A stretch of 64,000 nucleotides of DNA from Thermoanaerobacterium xylanolyticum LX-11. Its GTDB lineage: Bacteria > Bacillota > Thermoanaerobacteria > Thermoanaerobacterales > Thermoanaerobacteraceae. This document shows positions 59,070 to 64,000 of this stretch, in pieces; the stretch's first letter is position 1, and every line of letters begins with the position of its first letter. Location of the stretch: positions 2,367,001-2,431,000 of the forward strand of contig NC_015555.1 of NCBI RefSeq assembly GCF_000189775.2. The letters are read 5' to 3'. The notes below the pieces were generated by a model. That model saw only the letters and a program-made list of their open reading frames with translations, made no database searches and was not told where the DNA came from. The translations under genes were made by a program, and so were the position numbers.

Positions 59070-61649
59070 ATGGCAACGACAAAAACGGAATTAGACGTTC
59101 AGAAGCAGATAGATTTACTTGTATCAAGAGCACAAGAGGCTCAAAAAAAATTCATGTCTTATACACAAGAGCAAATCGACGCAATCGTAAAGGCAATGGC
59201 TTTAGCAGGTGTAGACAAACACGTAGAGCTGGCAAAGATGGCATACGAAGAGACAAAAATGGGTGTGTACGAAGATAAGATTATAAAAAATCTCTTTGCC
59301 ACAGAGTACGTATACCACGACATAAAAAATGAAAAGACTGTAGGAATCATAAACGAAAACATAGAAGAAAACTACATGGAAGTAGCAGAGCCGATAGGCG
59401 TAATTGCCGGTGTCACACCTGTCACAAACCCGACATCTACTACGATGTTTAAATGCTTAATATCCATAAAGACGCGAAACCCCATAATATTCAGCTTCCA
59501 TCCAAAGGCAATAAAGTGCAGCATCGCAGCAGCAAAAGTCATGTACGAAGCTGCATTAAAGGCAGGTGCACCTGAAGGATGCATAAGCTGGATAGAAACG
59601 CCATCGATAGAAGCCACACAGCTTCTCATGACACATCCAGGCGTATCTTTAATCCTTGCAACAGGTGGTGCAGGAATGGTAAAAGCAGCATACAGCTCAG
59701 GAAAGCCAGCATTAGGCGTAGGTCCTGGCAACGTGCCATGCTACATTGAGAAATCAGCAAACATAAAAAGAGCTGTATCAGACCTCATATTAAGCAAGAC
59801 ATTTGACAATGGAGTAATATGCGCATCAGAGCAGGCTGTAATAATAGATGAAGAAATAGCAGATGAAGTCAAAAAACTTATGAAAGAGTACGGCTGCTAC
59901 TTCCTAAATAAAGATGAAATCAAGAAGCTTGAAAAATTCGCAATCGACGAGCAAAGCTGTGCTATGAGCCCTGCAGTGGTAGGTCAGCCAGCCACGAAGA
60001 TTGCCGAGATGGCAGGCTTCAAAGTTCCTGAAGGCACAAAGATATTAGTGGCAGAATACGAAGGAGTAGGTCCAAAATATCCTCTATCAAGGGAGAAACT
60101 AAGTCCAATTCTTGCTTGCTACACTGTCAAAGATTACAACGAAGGAATCAAAAAGTGCGAGGAAATGACTGAATTTGGAGGTTTAGGCCACTCCGCTGTA
60201 ATACACTCTGAAAACCAAGACGTCATAAATGAATTTGCAAGACGAGTCCGCACAGGAAGACTTATCGTAAATTCACCATCATCACAGGGAGCAATAGGAG
60301 ATATATATAATACAAACACGCCATCACTTACATTAGGCTGCGGTTCTATGGGAAGAAACTCAACAACAGACAATGTAAGTGTCAACAATCTTTTGAATAT
60401 TAAGCGTGTCGTGATAAGGAAGGATAGAATGAAATGGTTCAAGATTCCACCAAAGATTTACTTTGAAAGCGGGTCACTGCAGTATTTATGCAAGGTCAAA
60501 AGGAAAAAGGCCTTTATCGTCACAGATCCATTCATGGTTAAACTTGGCTTCGTAGACAAAGTAACTTATCAATTAGACAAGGCAAACATCGACTACGAAA
60601 TATTCTCAGAAGTTGAGCCAGATCCATCTGTTGACACAGTCATGAACGGCGTAAAAATAATGAATTCATACAATCCAGACTTAATAATCGCTGTAGGCGG
60701 TGGTTCTGCAATAGATGCAGCAAAGGGAATGTGTCTTTTCTACGAATATCCTGACACAGAGTTTGAAACATTGAGGCTTAAATTCGCTGATATAAGAAAG
60801 AGAGCATTTAAGTTCCCAGAGCTTGGCAAAAAAGCGCTGTTCATCGCAATACCGACAACAAGCGGTACAGGCTCAGAAGTGACAGCATTTGCCGTAATAA
60901 CCGACAAAAAGAGAAATATCAAGTACCCACTTGCAGACTATGAACTTACACCTGATATAGCCATAATAGATCCTGACCTTACAAAGACAGTGCCACCATC
61001 TGTAACAGCAGATACAGGTATGGATGTGTTGACACACGCCATAGAAGCATACGTGTCAGTGATGGCATCAGACTACACAGATGCGCTGGCAGAAAAGGCC
61101 ATAAAGATCGTATTTGAGTACCTGCCAAGAGCTTATAAAAACGGCAATGATGAAGAAGCCCGCGAAAAGATGCACAATGCTTCCTGTATGGCTGGTATGG
61201 CATTTACAAATGCATTCCTTGGAATAAACCACAGCATGGCACACATACTGGGCGGCAAGTTCCACATACCACACGGAAGAGCAAATGCAATACTTCTGCC
61301 ATATGTAATAAGATACAATGCAGAAAAGCCTACAAAATTTGTGGCATTCCCACAGTACGAATATCCAAAGGCAGCAGAAAGATATGCAGAAATCGCCAAA
61401 TTCTTAGGACTGCCTGCATCAACCGTTGAAGAAGGCGTAGAAAGCTTGATCGAAGCTATAAAGAATCTCATGAAAGAGCTTAACATTCCGCTGACTCTAA
61501 AAGACGCTGGCATAAACAAAGAACAATTCGAAAAAGAAATCGAAGAAATGTCGGACATCGCCTTCAACGATCAGTGCACAGGAACAAATCCAAGAATGCC
61601 TCTCACAAAAGAAATTGCAGAGATCTACAGAAAAGCATACGGTGCATAA
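59070..61649 (+). CDS. adhE: Bifunctional acetaldehyde-CoA/alcohol dehydrogenase
   Basis: Reduces acetyl-CoA to acetaldehyde and on to ethanol; the main ethanol-forming enzyme of Thermoanaerobacterium. Residues 1-~440 are the aldehyde dehydrogenase with GVTPVTNPTSTTMFK, GGAGMVKAAYSSGKPALGVGPGN and the catalytic Cys251 in DNGVICASEQ. Residues ~455-859 are the iron-type alcohol dehydrogenase with the cofactor loop AVGGGSAIDAAKG, TTSGTGSEVT, and iron ligands in DVLTHAIEAY, NHSMAHILGGKFHIPHG. Gly544 lies in the GGGS loop; change to Asp at this position was reported to alter cofactor use in T. saccharolyticum, so this is the wild-type form. ATG at 59070 follows GGAGG. 859 residues. Likely repressed by Rex through two operators. 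Confidence 0.98.
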   Translation: MATTKTELDVQKQIDLLVSRAQEAQKKFMSYTQEQIDAIVKAMALAGVDKHVELAKMAYEETKMGVYEDKIIKNLFATEYVYHDIKNEKTVGIINENIEENYMEVAEPIGVIAGVTPVTNPTSTTMFKCLISIKTRNPIIFSFHPKAIKCSIAAAKVMYEAALKAGAPEGCISWIETPSIEATQLLMTHPGVSLILATGGAGMVKAAYSSGKPALGVGPGNVPCYIEKSANIKRAVSDLILSKTFDNGVICASEQAVIIDEEIADEVKKLMKEYGCYFLNKDEIKKLEKFAIDEQSCAMSPAVVGQPATKIAEMAGFKVPEGTKILVAEYEGVGPKYPLSREKLSPILACYTVKDYNEGIKKCEEMTEFGGLGHSAVIHSENQDVINEFARRVRTGRLIVNSPSSQGAIGDIYNTNTPSLTLGCGSMGRNSTTDNVSVNNLLNIKRVVIRKDRMKWFKIPPKIYFESGSLQYLCKVKRKKAFIVTDPFMVKLGFVDKVTYQLDKANIDYEIFSEVEPDPSVDTVMNGVKIMNSYNPDLIIAVGGGSAIDAAKGMCLFYEYPDTEFETLRLKFADIRKRAFKFPELGKKALFIAIPTTSGTGSEVTAFAVITDKKRNIKYPLADYELTPDIAIIDPDLTKTVPPSVTADTGMDVLTHAIEAYVSVMASDYTDALAEKAIKIVFEYLPRAYKNGNDEEAREKMHNASCMAGMAFTNAFLGINHSMAHILGGKFHIPHGRANAILLPYVIRYNAEKPTKFVAFPQYEYPKAAERYAEIAKFLGLPASTVEEGVESLIEAIKNLMKELNIPLTLKDAGINKEQFEKEIEEMSDIAFNDQCTGTNPRMPLTKEIAEIYRKAYGA

Positions 61650-61656
61650 GTAATAA

Positions 61657-61704
61657 AAAAGAACGGCTTACAAGTTAATTAAAACTTATAAGCCGTCTTT
61701 TTTT
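61657..61704. terminator. Terminator between adhE and hcp
   Basis: ACGGCTTACAAGTT-AATTAA-AACTTATAAGCCGT, one mismatch, followed by CTTTTTTT; A-rich on the other side, so it can serve both convergent genes. Confidence 0.88.
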
Positions 61705-61712
61705 ATCTATAT

Positions 61713-63353
61713 TTAATTCCCCATAAACATCTTTATGTCGTCTTCCACGTTTGTTATGCCGCCAATGCCGAAGTTTTCAACTAAAACTTTTGCAACGTTT
61801 GGCGATAAGAATGCTGGAAGTGTCGGTCCTAAGTGAATATTCTTTACCCCCAAGTACAGAAGCGCAAGTAATACTATTACAGCTTTTTGCTCATACCATG
61901 CTATATTAAATGATATTGGAAGCTCATTTATATCTTCAAGTCCAAATACTTCTTTAAGCTTAAGCGCAATCACTGCCAATGAATACGAGTCATTGCACTG
62001 TCCTGCATCAAGCACTCTCGGTATGCCGTTTATATCGCCAAGATTTAATTTATTGTATCTGTACTTTGCACATCCTGCCGTCAATATGACCGTATCTTTT
62101 GGAAGTTCTTTTGCAAATTCTGTGTAGTATTCTCTTGACTTCATCCTGCCGTCGCAGCCTGCCATTACAAAGAACCTCTTTATAGCTCCAGTCTTTACTG
62201 CATCAACTACTTGATTAGCCAAAGCCAATACTTGGTTGTGAGCAAATCCTCCTACTATCTCTCCACTCTCAATTTCAACTGGCGGTTTGCATCTCTTTGC
62301 ATGCTCTATTATCTCTGTAAAGTCTTTTTTTCCATCTGGGCCAGCATCAATATGCTTTACACCTTCAAATCCAACGACGCCTGTCGTGTAAAGTCTATCT
62401 TTATAAGAATCCTTTGGAGGCGTCAAGCAGTTTGTTGTCATGAGTATTGGACCGTTAAAGCTTTCAAATTCTTTATCCTGCTGCCACCATGCATTGCCGT
62501 AGTTGCCTGCAAAGTGTGAATACTTCTTAAATGCTGGATAGTAGTGGGCAGGAAGCATTTCACCGTGTGTATATACATCAACGCCTGTTCCTTCTGTCTG
62601 CTCCAGTAGCTCTTCCAAATCTTTTAAGTCATGTCCGCTAATTAAGATACCAGGATTGTTTCTTACGCCTATATTTACCTTTGTGATCTCAGGATTGCCA
62701 TATGTGGATGTATTTGCTTTGTCCAAAAGTGCCATCACATCAACGCCGTATTTACCAGCCTCTAATGCCAGTGACACATAGTCATTCGCACCTAAGCTGT
62801 CATCTAATGTAGCAACTAATGCTTTTTCGATGAACTCAGATATATTAGGATCTTTAAAGCCAAGGTTTGCAGCATGGAATGCGTAAGCAGCCATACCCTT
62901 TATGCCGTAAGTTATAAGTTCCCTTAATGATCTTATGTCTTCATTTTCAGTAGCAAGAACACCAACTGATAAAGCCTTCTCATCAAATTCGCTTTCATCT
63001 TTTGTCCATGTAGCCGCATCATGCAATCCGTTTAACTGTACTCCATTTGCGCTTAATTGGCTTTTTATGGACTCTCTTAAATTTAAGCCTTCTTTAATCT
63101 TTCCTGCAAAATAATTTTTATCAAAATTGACATTTGTTATTGTTGAAAATAATCCGTCGATGATGAATGAATCTGTGCTTTCACTGTTTAAGCCAAGTTT
63201 TCTGGCTTCTTGATTTACTATTGCTATCCCCTTTAATGTGTATATGAGCAAATCCTGAAGTCTTGCTGTGTCATCAGTTTTGCCGCACACACCTCTTAAT
63301 GTGCAGCCAACGCCTTTTGAAGCTTCTTGACATTGGTAACAAAACATTCCCAT
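61713..63353 (-). CDS. hcp: Hybrid cluster protein (hydroxylamine reductase)
   Basis: Fe-S/hybrid-cluster enzyme linked to nitric-oxide and hydroxylamine detoxification. The N-terminal cluster motif is [23 protein letters not shown] (C-x2-C-x8-C-x5-C pattern). Hybrid-cluster ligands include the [15 protein letters not shown] region, [32 protein letters not shown] and [14 protein letters not shown] at 63351-63353 follows AAGGAGG at 8 nt; a longer reading adds only KEEND. 546 residues, full length. Single gene with a Crp/Fnr-type site at the activating position upstream. Confidence 0.96.
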   Translation of the reverse strand: MGMFCYQCQEASKGVGCTLRGVCGKTDDTARLQDLLIYTLKGIAIVNQEARKLGLNSESTDSFIIDGLFSTITNVNFDKNYFAGKIKEGLNLRESIKSQLSANGVQLNGLHDAATWTKDESEFDEKALSVGVLATENEDIRSLRELITYGIKGMAAYAFHAANLGFKDPNISEFIEKALVATLDDSLGANDYVSLALEAGKYGVDVMALLDKANTSTYGNPEITKVNIGVRNNPGILISGHDLKDLEELLEQTEGTGVDVYTHGEMLPAHYYPAFKKYSHFAGNYGNAWWQQDKEFESFNGPILMTTNCLTPPKDSYKDRLYTTGVVGFEGVKHIDAGPDGKKDFTEIIEHAKRCKPPVEIESGEIVGGFAHNQVLALANQVVDAVKTGAIKRFFVMAGCDGRMKSREYYTEFAKELPKDTVILTAGCAKYRYNKLNLGDINGIPRVLDAGQCNDSYSLAVIALKLKEVFGLEDINELPISFNIAWYEQKAVIVLLALLYLGVKNIHLGPTLPAFLSPNVAKVLVENFGIGGITNVEDDIKMFMGN

Positions 63354-63423
63354 ATCATTTTCCTCCTTCATTTATTTCAATTCGCCGATGTGCGAATTGT
63401 ATACAGTATTTCGTACGTTTATT

Positions 63424-63466
63424 ATTATACAATTGCAAATCGACTTTTTCTGTGATAAATATCACA
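63424..63466 (-). promoter_or_regulatory. hcp promoter with Crp/Fnr-type activator site
   Basis: Minus-strand TATAAT at 63424-63429 with no good -35 box. The perfect dyad TGTGATAAATATCACA (TGTGA-N6-TCACA) lies at 63451-63466. Its centre is about 41.5 bp before the predicted start, the class II activation position. A regulator of the Crp/Fnr family such as HcpR is the likely binder. Confidence 0.65.
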
Positions 63467-63471
63467 ATAGC

Positions 63472-63499
63472 AAAAATATGAGGGGTTTTTCCCCTCATA
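63472..63499 (-). terminator. Terminator of the aldo/keto reductase gene
   Basis: On the minus strand ATGAGGGG-AAAAA-CCCCTCAT followed by ATTTTT; the stop codon of the gene lies in the first arm. Confidence 0.85.
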
Positions 63500-64000
63500 T
63501 TTTATTAGACAATATCTCATCTATTTCTTCCAATTCTTCATGGTTGAATTCCAGGTTGTCAAGCGCCTTTACATTCTCCTCTATCTGGCTTACTCGGCTT
63601 GCGCCAATTATAACAGACGTCACTTTCCTTAAGTCCCAAGCCAAAGCCATCTGTGCAATGCTCTGCCCTCTTCTATCTGCGATTTTTTTCAGTTCTCTTA
63701 CCTTATTTATATTCTCCTCTGTGAGATTCCCTCTCAATGAAGTGTTCTTTTTAGCAGCTCTTGAATCGTCAGGAACTCCATTTAAGTATTTATCAGTAAG
63801 TAGTCCCTGTGCCAATGGACTAAATGCTATACTTCCGACGCCTTCTTCCTCAAGGACATCTGTAAGCCCATCTTCTATCCATCTGTTAAACATGGAGTAG
63901 CTGGGCTGGTGTATTAAAAGCGGCGTTCCAAGCTGCCTTAGGATTTCAGCGGCTTTCTTGGTATCTTCAGCATTGTAATTTGAAATGCCAGCGTATAAAG
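63495..64000 (-). CDS. Aldo/keto reductase, YghZ-like (5' part beyond window)
   Basis: C-terminal 168 codons of an NADPH-dependent aldo/keto reductase. The frame is open to the window edge and reads LYAGISNYNAEDTKKAA, LLIHQPSYSMFNRWIEDGL, GVGSIAFSPLAQGLLTDKYL, RGQSIAQMALAWDLRKVTSVIIGASRVSQIEENV. The IHQPSYSMFNRW segment is typical of the YghZ (glyceraldehyde-3-phosphate/methylglyoxal reductase) group. A reading starting at the internal methionine (63893) is only a fragment of this frame. The catalytic tyrosine and lysine lie outside the window. Confidence 0.9.
   Translation of the reverse strand, partial: LYAGISNYNAEDTKKAAEILRQLGTPLLIHQPSYSMFNRWIEDGLTDVLEEEGVGSIAFSPLAQGLLTDKYLNGVPDDSRAAKKNTSLRGNLTEENINKVRELKKIADRRGQSIAQMALAWDLRKVTSVIIGASRVSQIEENVKALDNLEFNHEELEEIDEILSNKI

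Noticed and set aside
1..64000. rRNA and tRNA genes
   Set aside because: No stretch with tRNA cloverleaf signatures or rRNA-like composition was recognised by eye; a dedicated scan was not possible.

Overview
The window looks like chromosome of a thermophilic, ethanol-forming, spore-forming Clostridia of the Thermoanaerobacterium type. It is AT-rich. The AdhE is 859 residues with Gly544 in the numbering used for Thermoanaerobacterium saccharolyticum. There is an H-type small acid-soluble spore protein, a spore-photoproduct-lyase-family protein, a hybrid cluster protein and ferredoxin-dependent 2-oxoacid metabolism. The genus assignment is inference from protein recall, not a search.

Layout. 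1-19.3 kb is mainly housekeeping: partial glycerate kinase, a 218-bp imperfect palindromic element, a C-terminal processing protease, an IS110-family insertion with a strongly structured left end, an ACT-hom-thrC-thrB threonine operon, a lipoprotein, a WalJ-like metallo-hydrolase, a DnaA-box-like cluster, a Fur-box-controlled 2-oxoacid:ferredoxin oxidoreductase pair, a MarR-ABC-ABC exporter operon and a CLC chloride transporter.

19.4-42.7 kb is one CRISPR-Cas locus, all on the minus strand. It reads csx20-csx1-cas10-csm3-like-csx10-like-cas11-like-csm3-csm3-RAMP-small gene (type III, III-D-like, Cas10 without a visible HD domain but with an intact GGDD cyclase motif). Then come cas6-cas8b-cas7-cas5-cas3 (type I-B), a leader, an array of 85 repeats (84 spacers), an unknown 101-aa gene, and cas4-cas1-cas2. 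Both effectors appear to share one array and one Cas6. A lone degenerate copy of the CRISPR repeat sits at the predicted 5' end of the type III operon mRNA, and the leader-proximal spacer is a perfect 32-bp palindrome. These are the two most unusual observations.

42.7-47.8 kb is the sufCBDSU Fe-S assembly operon. 48.6-55 kb is accessory: a second IS110-family element, a decayed array of polymorphic-toxin tips (TNT-like) with immunity genes, small membrane proteins, and an IS200/IS605 element inserted at the 3' end of one of them. 55-64 kb holds a stand-alone GroES-like protein, a thioredoxin/glutaredoxin fusion, sspH, a shortened DUF438/hemerythrin protein, an SPL-like radical SAM protein and a repetitive coiled-coil protein. 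It then holds adhE with two Rex-type operators and a small upstream ORF, hcp with a Crp/Fnr-type site at about -41.5, and a partial aldo/keto reductase.

All motif, promoter and boundary calls were made by eye. No homology search or folding program was run.
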